Shown: positions 1 to 8,481 of the stretch, piece after piece
How the letters are laid out: the number at the start of each line of letters is the position of its first letter
How positions within the stretch are numbered: position 1 is the first letter of the stretch
Source of the DNA: Chloroflexi bacterium AL-N1
GTDB taxonomy: Bacteria; Chloroflexota; Chloroflexia; Chloroflexales; Roseiflexaceae
Assembly: GCA_013122435.1 (NCBI GenBank)
Contig: WYDT01000027.1
Coordinates: forward strand, 25,320 to 89,319
Reading direction: 5' to 3'
DNA length: 64,000 nt
The notes under the pieces: generated by a model
Database searches by the model: none
Seen by the model: the letters and a program-made list of their open reading frames with translations, nothing else
Told to the model about the DNA's origin: nothing
Translations under genes and position numbers: made by a program

Positions 1-849
1 GGCCAGCACCAGTAGTATCGTGGCGAGTTTGGCTCCTCCAATGATGGCACTAATGCCTAAAACAAAGCCCAACACGTGTGCACCACTGTCTCCCATAAAA
101 ATACGTGCTGGTGGTAAATTGAAGCGTAGAAATGCGGCGCATACTCCGGCAATGGTGAGTGGTAGCAAGGCAATCGTAAATTGGGGTTCTTCTATCAGCA
201 GGGCTTTGAGTGCCAGCGTGATACCTGCAACAAGCGTGATACCTGCGGCAAGTCCGTCTGCCCCATCGGCCCAGTTAATGGCGTTGCTCATCGCCACCAG
301 CCAGAAGACCGTTGCTCCAATCGCCAGCCATGGACTCATATTCCACAGGTTGATCTGCTCAACAAAGGGAAAGTTAAAAGCAGTGAGTAGAATGCCATAC
401 GCTTCGGTCGGTTCGCTGCCTGCAGGAGCATTCGGTGCAAGATAGCGTTCGTGGGTCCAGAGAAATGAACCAACTGCAATGAGACCAGCTATAATCTGTA
501 CTAGAAGCCGTGGGAGTGCTGGCAACTCACGTACATCATCAGCCCACATGATGAGAAAAATCGGTAGACTTGCTAGTATCACTAACCAGATACGCATTGT
601 TTCAAATTCAGAACGTTGAAAAGCCGAATCAATGAATCCGAAGGTAAATGTGGCCAGCAATGTGACCACAAGACCAACGTACATTGCAATACCACCGATA
701 GTTGGTGTGGGATGCGCGTGCAGCCGACGTCCGCCTGGTTCAGCGACCCAGCCGCAGCGTTCGCACAAGCGTTGTACAGGTGGTATCAGCCATGTGGTGA
801 TGAGAAATGCAAGGAAAAAGGTTGCAACCAGTGTGAGTGCAATGATCAT
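1..849 (-). CDS. Undecaprenyl-phosphate sugar-1-phosphate transferase, WecA/MraY family (partial, runs off the left edge)
   Basis: Polytopic membrane enzyme that moves a sugar-1-phosphate from a UDP-sugar to a polyprenyl phosphate, the first step in building wall or surface polymers. The translated minus strand shows the family's polar loops: WADDVRELP after the third or fourth helix, NAINWADGADGLAAG, and FMGDSGAHVLGF, with Asp and Asn residues expected to bind Mg2+ and the nucleotide. The C-terminus lies outside the window. I start it at the ATG at 847-849, 10 bp past the upp stop with an AGGA just upstream; an ATG at 922-924 would overlap upp by 65 bp. Whether the product is the WecA or the MraY type cannot be told from this part; NxxNWxDGxDGL is closer to the WecA/TagO group. 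Confidence 0.85.
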   Translation of the reverse strand, partial: MIIALTLVATFFLAFLITTWLIPPVQRLCERCGWVAEPGGRRLHAHPTPTIGGIAMYVGLVVTLLATFTFGFIDSAFQRSEFETMRIWLVILASLPIFLIMWADDVRELPALPRLLVQIIAGLIAVGSFLWTHERYLAPNAPAGSEPTEAYGILLTAFNFPFVEQINLWNMSPWLAIGATVFWLVAMSNAINWADGADGLAAGITLVAGITLALKALLIEEPQFTIALLPLTIAGVCAAFLRFNLPPARIFMGDSGAHVLGFVLGISAIIGGAKLATILLVLA

Positions 850-859
850 TGTTCCTGTA

Positions 860-1489
860 TTACCCTGTCCCAAACTGTCGATCACCCGCATCGCCAAGTC
901 CGGGAACAATATACCCTTGTTCATTGAGATGCGAGTCGACGGCGGCCAGATGTATAGGAACATCAGGATGAGCGTGATGGAGTGTGGTTACGCCTTCCGG
1001 TGCAGCAATGAGTCCCAGAAATTTGATACGGTTCGCTCCCCATTTTTTGAGGATATCCATCGCAGCTACTGCAGATCCACCAGTTGCCAGCATTGGGTCA
1101 AGAATCAGGCACAGATCGACATCGGACTCTGGTGGGAGTTTGTTGTAGTAGGTGACTGGTTGAAGTGTTGTATGGTCACGGTACAGGCCGAGATGCCACA
1201 CATGAGCAGTTGGAATAAGGTCCAGAATAGGATCGACCATGCCCAGGCCAGCACGCAGGATCGGGAACAGACCAATATGTGTAGCAATATGTTGGCCTTC
1301 CAACCTTGCCAGAGGTGTTTCAACATCCACTGTTTCAAGTCGCAGATCCAACGTAGCTTCATAAAACAGGAACTGGGATAGTTCATGGACCAGTTCTCGA
1401 AACTTTTTGGGCTCAGTCTGGGTTCGACGTAATAGCGTTAATTTATGTTGAATAAGCGGATGTTGCGATACGTGGACATTATCCATCAT
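860..1489 (-). CDS. upp: Uracil phosphoribosyltransferase
   Basis: Cytoplasmic pyrimidine salvage enzyme: uracil + PRPP gives UMP + PPi. About 209 residues, the normal length. Family landmarks are visible: FRELVHELSQFLFYEA near the N-terminus, GLFPILRAGLGMVDPIL in the middle, the PRPP loop DPMLATGGSAVAA, and the uracil-binding C-terminus YIVPGLGDAGDRQFGT. The reading frame extends to a GTG at 1504, but homologues begin near the ATG pair at 1484-1489, so I use 1489; no strong ribosome site decides it. It is followed after 10 bp by the transferase gene and is probably cotranscribed with it. Confidence 0.95.
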   Translation of the reverse strand: MMDNVHVSQHPLIQHKLTLLRRTQTEPKKFRELVHELSQFLFYEATLDLRLETVDVETPLARLEGQHIATHIGLFPILRAGLGMVDPILDLIPTAHVWHLGLYRDHTTLQPVTYYNKLPPESDVDLCLILDPMLATGGSAVAAMDILKKWGANRIKFLGLIAAPEGVTTLHHAHPDVPIHLAAVDSHLNEQGYIVPGLGDAGDRQFGTG

Positions 1490-1547
1490 ATGTTCTTTAC
1501 TCACCCAGAATAGAGAAGCAGACAGTTGTGTCTGTACTACTTCACTG

Positions 1548-2300
1548 CTATGTGTTTGTCAATTTATACCCCACCCCACGTATCGTAACGATAATACGTG
1601 GTCGAGATGGCTCAATTTCGACTTTCTCGCGTAGTCGGCGCACGCATACATCAACCAGATTGGTCTCACCTACGTAGTCATAGCCCCACACCTCACGAAA
1701 CAGGGTCTCACGGTCAAAAACATTACCAGCATTTGCTGCCAGGAAATATAGTAACTCAAATTCCATTGGCGTCAAATTGACCTCGTGTCCGCGGACCACC
1801 ACGCGATGGCGCGGCTCATCGATTTCGATGTCGCCAACCCGCACAGTGGCGGGCGCAACGCGGTTTTTATAGCCTTCGACTCGTCGTAGGATTGACTCGA
1901 CTCGTGCAATGAGTTCAGCCGTTTTGAATGGTTTGGTGATGTAATCATCGGCACCCAACTCAAACCCGTGGACGATGTCTTCCGTCCCATCACGTGAGGT
2001 GAGCATTACAATAGGAATGTCAGATTCCTCTCGGATGCGCTCGCAGGCTTCAAATCCATCCACATAGGGCATCATCACATCAAGAATAACAACGTCAAAA
2101 TGCTCCTGCTTAAAGGCTGTGAGTGCTTCAAGTCCATTCGTGGCAGCGATCACTTCGTAACGTGGGTCTTTCAGTGTGACCTGGATAAGTGTTGCAATAG
2201 ACGGGTCATCATCAGCAACCAGAATACGGCGTGGGGTGGATGAGTCTTCATTCACTCGATCAGAGGTTCGTCGAATAAGTCGCATAGGAGTGTTCTGCAT
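1548..2300 (-). CDS. OmpR/PhoB-family response regulator
   Basis: Two-domain transcription regulator of 250 residues. After a 20-residue polar N-terminal extension comes a CheY-like receiver: acidic pair in ILVADDDPS, phosphoacceptor Asp in VVILDVMMPYVDGF, the switch Ser in MLTSRDG and the Lys in ITKPF. The C-terminal half is a winged helix (LTPMEFELLYFLAANAG, then VDVCVRRLREKVE and IRGVGYKL), typical of PhoB/OmpR DNA binding. No histidine kinase lies next to it in the window, so its signal is unknown. It sits between clpX and upp on the same strand with about 60 bp on the clpX side. No clear Shine-Dalgarno sequence precedes the assigned ATG. Confidence 0.9.
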   Translation of the reverse strand: MQNTPMRLIRRTSDRVNEDSSTPRRILVADDDPSIATLIQVTLKDPRYEVIAATNGLEALTAFKQEHFDVVILDVMMPYVDGFEACERIREESDIPIVMLTSRDGTEDIVHGFELGADDYITKPFKTAELIARVESILRRVEGYKNRVAPATVRVGDIEIDEPRHRVVVRGHEVNLTPMEFELLYFLAANAGNVFDRETLFREVWGYDYVGETNLVDVCVRRLREKVEIEPSRPRIIVTIRGVGYKLTNT

Positions 2301-2357
2301 TCTGTTTGATTATCGGATGCGCTTACCAAAAAGGGAACTCTCCGAGGAAAGCTCCCA

Positions 2358-3683
2358 TTAAACCGCTTCGTCCATCCGTCGACGATAGTCATTGCGTTCT
2401 GTCGGACGGGGTACCATGATAGGCTGTCCTCGTCCCGTAATAACCTCGGCATTAATAATACAGCGACCAATATGCTCCTGAGAGGGGATGTCGTACATAA
2501 CATCAAGCAAAGCACTTTCGACGATGGTGCGTAGTGCTCGTGCACCGGTACGTGCTACTAATGCTTGTTCAGCAATAGCGGACAGGGCATCATTAGTGAT
2601 TTCAAGCTCGACATTATCCAATGCTAGCATCTTCTGATACTGTTTGACAACGGCATTTTTGGGTTCAGTAAGGATGCGAACCATAGCCGATTTATCAAGC
2701 GCTTCGAGTGGCGCAATGACTGGCAGTCGACCAATAAATTCGGGGATGAACCCATAGCGCAGCAGATCGTCGGGAATGGCCTGTGTCAGAATGGTTCCAC
2801 GCATTTCCACGGAGTCATCAGCGTCAAGTTCTGTGTTCTGGAAGCCCATGACACGTGTCGTGCCCACTCGCTTCTCTATAACACTATCGAGACCTTCAAA
2901 CGCACCACCACAAATAAACAACACATGGGAGGTGTCAAAAGCAATGTATTCTTGCTGCGGATGTTTGCGGCCTGGCAGTGGTGGAACATGGGCCACACAT
3001 CCTTCAAGAATTTTGAGGAGTGCCTGTTGCACACCTTCACCCGATACGTCTCGTGTGATTGAGGGGTTATCTGCTTTGCGTGTAATCTTATCAATTTCGT
3101 CGATATAGATAATACCGGTCTGTGCACGTTCGATATCGCCATCAGCAGCCTGGATCAGACGGAGCAGAATATTTTCAACATCTTCTCCAACATAGCCAGC
3201 TTCCGTCAGTGCGGTTGCGTCGGCAATGGCAAATGGGACATCTAAAACACGTGCGAGGGTTTGAGCAAGAAGCGTTTTTCCACTGCCAGTAGGTCCAATC
3301 AGCAGAATGTTACTTTTCCCTAATTCGACCTCATCAACCTGATACCCGGCCCGCAGTCGTTTGTAATGATTGTAGACTGCGACAGAAAGAACGACTTTGG
3401 CACGTTCCTGTCCAATGACATACTGATCGAGTTGATCGCGAATACGGCGTGGATTGGGTAAACGTGTTGGCCCTTGTGGCGAGGTACGTTGTGCCATGGT
3501 CGGACGAACACCGGACTCTTCGGCAATAATTGCACTACATAGCGCGACACATTCATTACAAATGCATACGGTGCCGGGGCCGGCTATAAGGCGTTGCACC
3601 TCGTCTTGTCCGCGGCCACAAAAAGAACAGGTGTATGCTCCACGGCCTCCGGTCGTATTATTGTTACCTCGTGTACGGGTCAT
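2358..3683 (-). CDS. clpX: ATP-dependent Clp protease ATP-binding subunit ClpX
   Basis: AAA+ unfoldase that feeds tagged proteins into ClpP. 441 residues from the ATG at 3681-3683, which has AGGAG 5 bp upstream. The open frame extends to a GTG at 3734, but that codon lies inside a stable hairpin, so 3683 is the real start. Visible parts: N-terminal C4 zinc finger (CSFCGRGQ ... CICNECVALC), Walker A GPTGSGKTLLAQ, the pore loop GYVGEDVEN, Walker B IIYIDEIDKI, sensor and arginine-finger region in FIPEFIGRLPVI, and the C-terminal small domain. clpP lies 73 bp upstream on the same strand and the two are surely one transcript with tig. Confidence 0.97.
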   Translation of the reverse strand: MTRTRGNNNTTGGRGAYTCSFCGRGQDEVQRLIAGPGTVCICNECVALCSAIIAEESGVRPTMAQRTSPQGPTRLPNPRRIRDQLDQYVIGQERAKVVLSVAVYNHYKRLRAGYQVDEVELGKSNILLIGPTGSGKTLLAQTLARVLDVPFAIADATALTEAGYVGEDVENILLRLIQAADGDIERAQTGIIYIDEIDKITRKADNPSITRDVSGEGVQQALLKILEGCVAHVPPLPGRKHPQQEYIAFDTSHVLFICGGAFEGLDSVIEKRVGTTRVMGFQNTELDADDSVEMRGTILTQAIPDDLLRYGFIPEFIGRLPVIAPLEALDKSAMVRILTEPKNAVVKQYQKMLALDNVELEITNDALSAIAEQALVARTGARALRTIVESALLDVMYDIPSQEHIGRCIINAEVITGRGQPIMVPRPTERNDYRRRMDEAV

Positions 3684-3711
3684 ACTATCTCCTGCATAGT
3701 AGGGGTATGAT

Positions 3712-3736
3712 GGGTGGGACCGAGTATGTCCCACCC
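3712..3736 (-). other. Intercistronic hairpin between clpP and clpX
   Basis: A perfect 9-bp inverted repeat (GGGTGGGAC / GTCCCACCC, loop of 7 nt) lies between the clpP stop and the clpX start. It has no T-run on either side, so it looks like an mRNA-stability or processing element rather than a terminator. It also argues against starting clpX at 3734. Confidence 0.6.
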
Positions 3737-3756
3737 TCAGTGTCAGCTAGGCCAAT

Positions 3757-4413
3757 TTAACGATCCTGTGCTAAATTGACGATATCTTCACGGTTAAGAA
3801 TCTCGTCGATGATCCCGTATTCCTGCGCTTGTTCGGGTGACATGAAGAGATCGCGGTCAAAGTCTTTCGCGATACGCTCTACGGATTGCCCGGTATCTTT
3901 TGCAAGCAATTCACGGACAATTTGCTGCATACGCAACAACTCACGGGCCATAATCTCGACATCAGGTGCATAGCCGCGTGCGCCACCACCGGCGGGGTGC
4001 ATGTGGATGGTTGAATGTGGCAGGCTAAACCGCTTACCTTTGGCTCCACCTGCGAGAATAGGGGTAGCCATACTGCCAGCCATACCGACACAGACCGTTG
4101 AGACATCAGGGCGAATGGCACGCATGGTGTCGTAGATCGCCAGACCAGCGGTGACAGAGCCACCAGGGCTATTGATGTAGAGTGAAATATCCCGCTCTGG
4201 ATCGTCGTGCTCTAAGAACAAGAGCTGGGCCACAATAAGATTGGCCATTTGATCTTCAATCGGGGTTCCTAATAGGATGATACGTTCTTTCAGCAACCGT
4301 GAGTAAATATCAAAGGCTCGCTCACCGCGATTTGTACTTTCAACAACCATTGGCACCAACGCTTCAGGTCGTTTGATGCTCCAATCAATGTTATGTGCTG
4401 ATATCCATTCCAT
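3757..4413 (-). CDS. clpP: ATP-dependent Clp protease proteolytic subunit
   Basis: Serine peptidase of the ClpXP machine, 218 residues. The catalytic serine lies in VGMAGSMATPILAGGAKGKR, the catalytic histidine in STIHMHPAGG and the aspartate in DFDRDLFMSPEQAQEYG. The N-terminal 20 residues before MVVESTNRGERAFD are a short processed-type leader. A GGAG 8 bp before the ATG supports the start. The usual GQAASMG motif reads GMAGSMA here and the His loop is one residue shorter than in E. coli ClpP, minor variations within the family. It is the middle gene of a tig-clpP-clpX block, the order found in many bacteria. Confidence 0.96.
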   Translation of the reverse strand: MEWISAHNIDWSIKRPEALVPMVVESTNRGERAFDIYSRLLKERIILLGTPIEDQMANLIVAQLLFLEHDDPERDISLYINSPGGSVTAGLAIYDTMRAIRPDVSTVCVGMAGSMATPILAGGAKGKRFSLPHSTIHMHPAGGGARGYAPDVEIMARELLRMQQIVRELLAKDTGQSVERIAKDFDRDLFMSPEQAQEYGIIDEILNREDIVNLAQDR

Positions 4414-4494
4414 ACAAGGTACTCCATTTACATAAGGTGTCTTTATCTACGTAAAATGTGCTTGCGTCTCTCTTTACCATCCGAACATGATCAC

Positions 4495-5904
4495 TTACTC
4501 ACGAGACTCGGCTATTTCCGATGGTGTAGTTGTGCTCCCAGCGACCGATTGCTCTTGTCCGTCGGACTGTTCGTCATTATCATTGGTAGACGCTGCAAGC
4601 TCTGGTGCAGCGCCAGTCGCAATCAGGAAGAGACGCTCCATCAATTTTTGATTCAGGACATTGTTGGCGATGCTTGGGCGCAACTGGGTATTGAGCATAT
4701 TACGTACGGCATCACGCTCTTCTTCCTGGTATGAATCCAGCAGACGAGTCACTTCTTCTTCAATCTCACCTTCATCAATCGATAGTTGTTCATGTCGAAC
4801 GATCTCGCCCAGCGCAAGCGTTGTTTTCAGTTGTTCTTCCGCCTGTGGAAGCAATTCTTTCGCAGCATCCTCACGAGTCTGGTTGCGATACTGGAGCATT
4901 TGATCGAGTGTGATGCCGTAGCGCTCAAACGACTGCGCCTGGTTTTGCAACAATCTTTCGGCTTCACGATCAATCATCGTATCGGCAATGTCATATTCAG
5001 TCTGCTCAGTCAGTTCTTTAACATACGCATCGACCGTGGTGCGCTTCATTTCTTGCTCTGCAGTTTCTTCGAGTTCTTTTCTGGTTTTCTCACGCAGTTC
5101 TGCGAGGGTACCTTCGAACTCTTCCAGCACCGGCAATTCATCCCACTCAGGCAACAGTCGTTCTTGTAGTGAAATGAGCTTTATTTTGAAAAGCACATCC
5201 TTGTCGCGTATCTGTTCATTTGGATGGTCTTCCGGCATACGAACGGTTATTTCACGTGTTTCTTCTGCCTCAATGCCGATAAGTCCATCGAATAGTCCCT
5301 CAGCGAGTCGGTCTGGCTCAAGCACCAGTGTTGACTCAGGAATTTCGCCCTCTTCGTTGCGGTCATCAAGCGGCTCATCATCGACAAAGCTCTCTAATTG
5401 AACTGTAAGTTGATCAGCTTGCTGGGCAGCGCGTGGTTCTTCTGGTTCGCGCAACACAACATGCTCTTCACGTCGTGTATCCAAGGCTTGCTGAACCATC
5501 TCATCAGTAACTTCACGCAACTCGGCTGGCACCTGGATAGCGCGGTAATCAGGAATGGTTACGGTCGGTGCAACAGGAATGGTAGCTCGGAAGTGGAAGG
5601 GCTCTTCATGAAAATTAGCTTCTTCAAGGCTCGCCTGGCCAATAGGTTCAATGTTTTCCTGCTCAAGCGCTGCTTTGAACGAACGATTGATCAGATCTTC
5701 AGAGGCTTCTTCGACCAGAGTTTCCCGCCCAAAGTAATTTTCGACAATAAAACGCGGGGCTTTTCCTTTACGAAAGCCAGGAATATTGTGTTTTTGCGAA
5801 ACGCGTCGTGCTGCACGATCAAGACCTTTCTCGACTTGTGCACGATCAACCTCAATAGTAAGTGAGAGTAAACTCTTTGGTAATTTTTCTGTTGTAACTT
5901 TCAC
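4495..5904 (-). CDS. tig: Trigger factor (ribosome-associated chaperone, peptidyl-prolyl isomerase)
   Basis: Binds nascent chains at the ribosome exit tunnel. 469 residues from a GTG at 5902-5904, which has GGAG 8 bp upstream; the ATG at 5952 at the end of the open frame would sit right at the predicted transcription start. The ribosome-binding signature GFRKGKAP lies about 45 residues in. The FKBP-like middle domain (VQLESFVDDE ... LFDGLIGIEAEE) and the long helical C-terminal arms follow. The last 30 residues are acidic and Ser/Thr/Gln-rich and probably disordered. It heads the tig-clpP-clpX block. Confidence 0.95.
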   Translation of the reverse strand: MKVTTEKLPKSLLSLTIEVDRAQVEKGLDRAARRVSQKHNIPGFRKGKAPRFIVENYFGRETLVEEASEDLINRSFKAALEQENIEPIGQASLEEANFHEEPFHFRATIPVAPTVTIPDYRAIQVPAELREVTDEMVQQALDTRREEHVVLREPEEPRAAQQADQLTVQLESFVDDEPLDDRNEEGEIPESTLVLEPDRLAEGLFDGLIGIEAEETREITVRMPEDHPNEQIRDKDVLFKIKLISLQERLLPEWDELPVLEEFEGTLAELREKTRKELEETAEQEMKRTTVDAYVKELTEQTEYDIADTMIDREAERLLQNQAQSFERYGITLDQMLQYRNQTREDAAKELLPQAEEQLKTTLALGEIVRHEQLSIDEGEIEEEVTRLLDSYQEEERDAVRNMLNTQLRPSIANNVLNQKLMERLFLIATGAAPELAASTNDNDEQSDGQEQSVAGSTTTPSEIAESRE

Positions 5905-5963
5905 CGACACTACTCCAAGTGATATTGTATGATAGACGTATGTGTAAACCATTGTCCGCGCAC

Positions 5964-5991
5964 ATTATAGCACGAAGGAGATACGCTGCAA
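5964..5991 (-). promoter_or_regulatory. Promoter of the tig-clpP-clpX block
   Basis: On the minus strand TTGCAG (5991-5986), a 16-bp spacer and a perfect TATAAT (5969-5964). Transcription would begin near 5957, giving a leader of about 50 nt before the GTG start of tig. Read by eye; not tested. Confidence 0.6.
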
Positions 5992-6124
5992 AACAATTGT
6001 TAGGTGTTTGTTATTGAGAAGTAAATAGACCGTTTCAGAACCATACGTTGTACAATTCGTGATATTTGCGGAATATGCTATACTATATGGCTAATACAGA
6101 AAATAGCTTGCGTTATGAAGTAAA

Positions 6125-6748
6125 ATGATACGTATGGAAATAGAAGCGAAATTTCGCGTCGAACATGCAGACTTCTTCGAAACAATCCTCAACACAGACG
6201 TTCTAGGCTCCTTTCAACTCACTTGTTCGGAAGACATCGAAGAACAATACAATCGGTACTTTGATACAGCAGATGGCCGTCTGCGTGCACAAGCGTATGG
6301 TTTACGCATACGGGAAATAGGTGATCGACGTATTGTGACGCTCAAGGGCAAGGGTGCGGTAAAGGATGGGCTGCATCAGCGTGACGAATGGGAAGTAGAG
6401 ATTGGCCGGGAGGATGCGCCTGAACACTGGCCCCCTGGTGAGGTACGTGATCGAGTGTTACAACTGCTTGATGGTACGGCGCTTGTGACTACTCTTGCGA
6501 TCAATACCTCACGTCAACATATTTTTGCGAGCACGACCAGTGGCCCCGTGGCTGAGATAAGTCTCGATGTCGGGACCTTCATTGCGGGCGATGTGTGTGA
6601 GCCATTCCGCGAATGTGAAGTTGAGTTATTGCCTGAAGCTTCACGTGAAGACTTTGAGCAGTTGGTCACCGAGCTTCAGTGTCGTTTTAACCTGATCCCC
6701 GAAAATCGCAGCAAACTCGCTCGTGGGTTAGCTTTACTCGAACGTTAG
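6125..6748 (+). CDS. CYTH-domain phosphohydrolase/cyclase-like protein
   Basis: 207-residue protein of the CYTH superfamily (class IV adenylate cyclase / thiamine triphosphatase / inorganic triphosphatase). The N-terminal ExExK signature is present as MEIEAKF, followed by QYNRYFDTADGRL, LRIREIGDRRIVTLKGKG, and late acidic strands such as ISLDVG and REVEL-like FRECEVELLP, which together form the triphosphate tunnel. Start is at the first ATG; a second ATG at 6134 gives the more usual MEIEAKF terminus. It lies 80 bp before a CHAD-domain gene; CYTH and CHAD domains are often fused or adjacent and are linked to polyphosphate. Substrate here is unknown. Confidence 0.85.
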   Translation: MIRMEIEAKFRVEHADFFETILNTDVLGSFQLTCSEDIEEQYNRYFDTADGRLRAQAYGLRIREIGDRRIVTLKGKGAVKDGLHQRDEWEVEIGREDAPEHWPPGEVRDRVLQLLDGTALVTTLAINTSRQHIFASTTSGPVAEISLDVGTFIAGDVCEPFRECEVELLPEASREDFEQLVTELQCRFNLIPENRSKLARGLALLER

Positions 6749-6828
6749 CACACCACATTTTGTAGAAGCACCCCGTCTCTTCAATATAAATCACGTACAC
6801 ACCTTCATTGAAACCTAAGGATGAAGTC

Positions 6829-8358
6829 ATGCTTGAATCAACAAAACACAAAACTGTAGTTCTGCTTCCTGAACAGTCTTTACAGGCGAAAGCATTAACG
6901 TTGTTTGATGAAACAATCGATGGGCATCAACTTCCGCGTAAGTCACGACGATGGCTTGCCTATGCAGCTGCCTATTATGCACTTGCCCAGATATCGGATG
7001 TACCACGCAAAGAGCGTGTGGCGCGTGATATCGTTTTAGCCGAACCAATCCCCCATCTTGCTGCAGAAGAGCAGTGTGTTATTGCAAGTGTCGTGGCATT
7101 TCAACGCGATAAACCTCGTGCTCATCGTGAGACAGTCTTCCTGAGATTGAGTAATAAAAATCAAAACGTAGCAATGCGTTTAGCAGCTATCTTGCAACTT
7201 GCTCGGCATCTTGATGAAATCAAACCACAGCGTGTAGAGTATGAGATTATTGGTAAACAAACCATTATTACAATAGGTGGGAAAATCTCCAAAAAGCAAT
7301 TAGAAACAATAAATATGACCCATTGGGAAAAAATAATTGGCCCCATCGAGGTGCGCCTGGCTGAGAAAGATGTACTTGCAGATGCTCAAAGTAATGGGAT
7401 GTCGTCGATTGAGGCTTCCGCACTCATCAGCATTGGTTTGCCGTCGCACCTCCCCGATCAGTTGTATGGTGATGAGCCTTTTGGGGAAGGTGCGCGTCGG
7501 GTACTCCGTCGTATTTTTGAGAAAATGCTGGCTCGTGAGGAGGGTGTGCGTACAAGCGATGAAGATCCGGAAGATGTTCATCAAATGCGTGTGGCTACGA
7601 GAAAACTGCGTGCAGCGCTCCAGATAGTTGAACCAGTGTTTGAGCAGAAGCTCATCCGTCAGTATCGGCGTGATTTACGACGGGTCGCACAAGATCTGGG
7701 TGCAGTACGCGATTATGATGTGTTTCTCATGGATGTGCAGGCGTTTCAACAGACGTTGCCAGAAGACGAACAATCGCAAGTGCAAATATTTCTGTCTGCT
7801 ATCACAGAAGAGCGCCTGAAACGCCGATCTGGCCTCCTCGAAGATCTTGAAACAAAGCGTTATAATCGCTTCAAACAACTCTTCGCAAACTTCCTCACCG
7901 AACCAGGGGCTGGTGTTATTACCGCGACAGAGACGGGAATTGCCCCGCGTATTCGGGATATGGCTGGCTCAATGATCTGGCGACGCTATGAACAATTGCG
8001 GGCGTTTGAGGTACTACTGGACAACGGGCGCGAAGAAACGCTACACGATGCTCGTATTGCCGGGAAGCGCTTCCGTTACACCATTGAATTCTTCGCCGAT
8101 GCGCTTGGACCACGGGTCGAACAAGTACTTGAGCCACTTATTGCGCTGCAGGAAAATCTGGGCAACATTCAGGATGGTGCGGTATTCCAAAACCATGTTC
8201 AGGAGCTGGGTCTTGCCAAAGATGCCGGTGTTCAGGCCTATCTCGCTGCACGTTTGACCTCCAACGATACCTACCTCGCGGAGTTTCCTGCCCTGTGGGG
8301 GAAAGTGGCCAGCGCAACGTATCGTCGCAACCTGTTTGGCCTGATTGTCAAAATGTAG
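6829..8358 (+). CDS. CHAD-domain protein with N-terminal Ppx/GppA C-domain-like region
   Basis: 509 residues from the ATG at 6829, with AAGG 8 bp upstream (a TTG at 6808 is possible but less likely). The first 190 residues (HQLPRKSRRWLAYAAAYYAL ... LAAEEQCVIASVVAFQR) look like the HD-type C-terminal domain of exopolyphosphatases. Residues 240-505 form a CHAD domain: DPEDVHQMRVATRKLRAAL, RRDLRRVAQDLGAVRDYDV and LHDARIAGKRFRYTIEFF carry the conserved His, Arg and Lys residues thought to bind polyphosphate. It forms a pair with the CYTH gene upstream. The joining of an HD-like region to CHAD is my reading from sequence pattern; the precise activity is not known. Confidence 0.75.
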   Translation: MLESTKHKTVVLLPEQSLQAKALTLFDETIDGHQLPRKSRRWLAYAAAYYALAQISDVPRKERVARDIVLAEPIPHLAAEEQCVIASVVAFQRDKPRAHRETVFLRLSNKNQNVAMRLAAILQLARHLDEIKPQRVEYEIIGKQTIITIGGKISKKQLETINMTHWEKIIGPIEVRLAEKDVLADAQSNGMSSIEASALISIGLPSHLPDQLYGDEPFGEGARRVLRRIFEKMLAREEGVRTSDEDPEDVHQMRVATRKLRAALQIVEPVFEQKLIRQYRRDLRRVAQDLGAVRDYDVFLMDVQAFQQTLPEDEQSQVQIFLSAITEERLKRRSGLLEDLETKRYNRFKQLFANFLTEPGAGVITATETGIAPRIRDMAGSMIWRRYEQLRAFEVLLDNGREETLHDARIAGKRFRYTIEFFADALGPRVEQVLEPLIALQENLGNIQDGAVFQNHVQELGLAKDAGVQAYLAARLTSNDTYLAEFPALWGKVASATYRRNLFGLIVKM

Positions 8359-8365
8359 CATGTGT

Positions 8366-8394
8366 TTGCATCGCTTGTTGTCGCCGCGTATAAT
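8366..8394 (+). promoter_or_regulatory. Promoter upstream of sbcC
   Basis: TTGCAT (8366-8371), 17-bp spacer, perfect TATAAT (8389-8394), just after the CHAD gene stop. It fits transcription of the SbcC gene beginning near 8401. Confidence 0.55.
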
Positions 8395-8481
8395 AGCTAG
8401 GACATTTTTTCGCAAACTTGTTCTGGTTATAACGCGGCGTTGTTTGTGCACGTCGCCTATGATTGTTTAGCAGAGGCGCTC

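Noticed and set aside
632..1381. 249-codon plus-strand open frame
   Set aside because: Antisense to upp and the transferase gene, both with clear family motifs; no recognisable protein in this frame.
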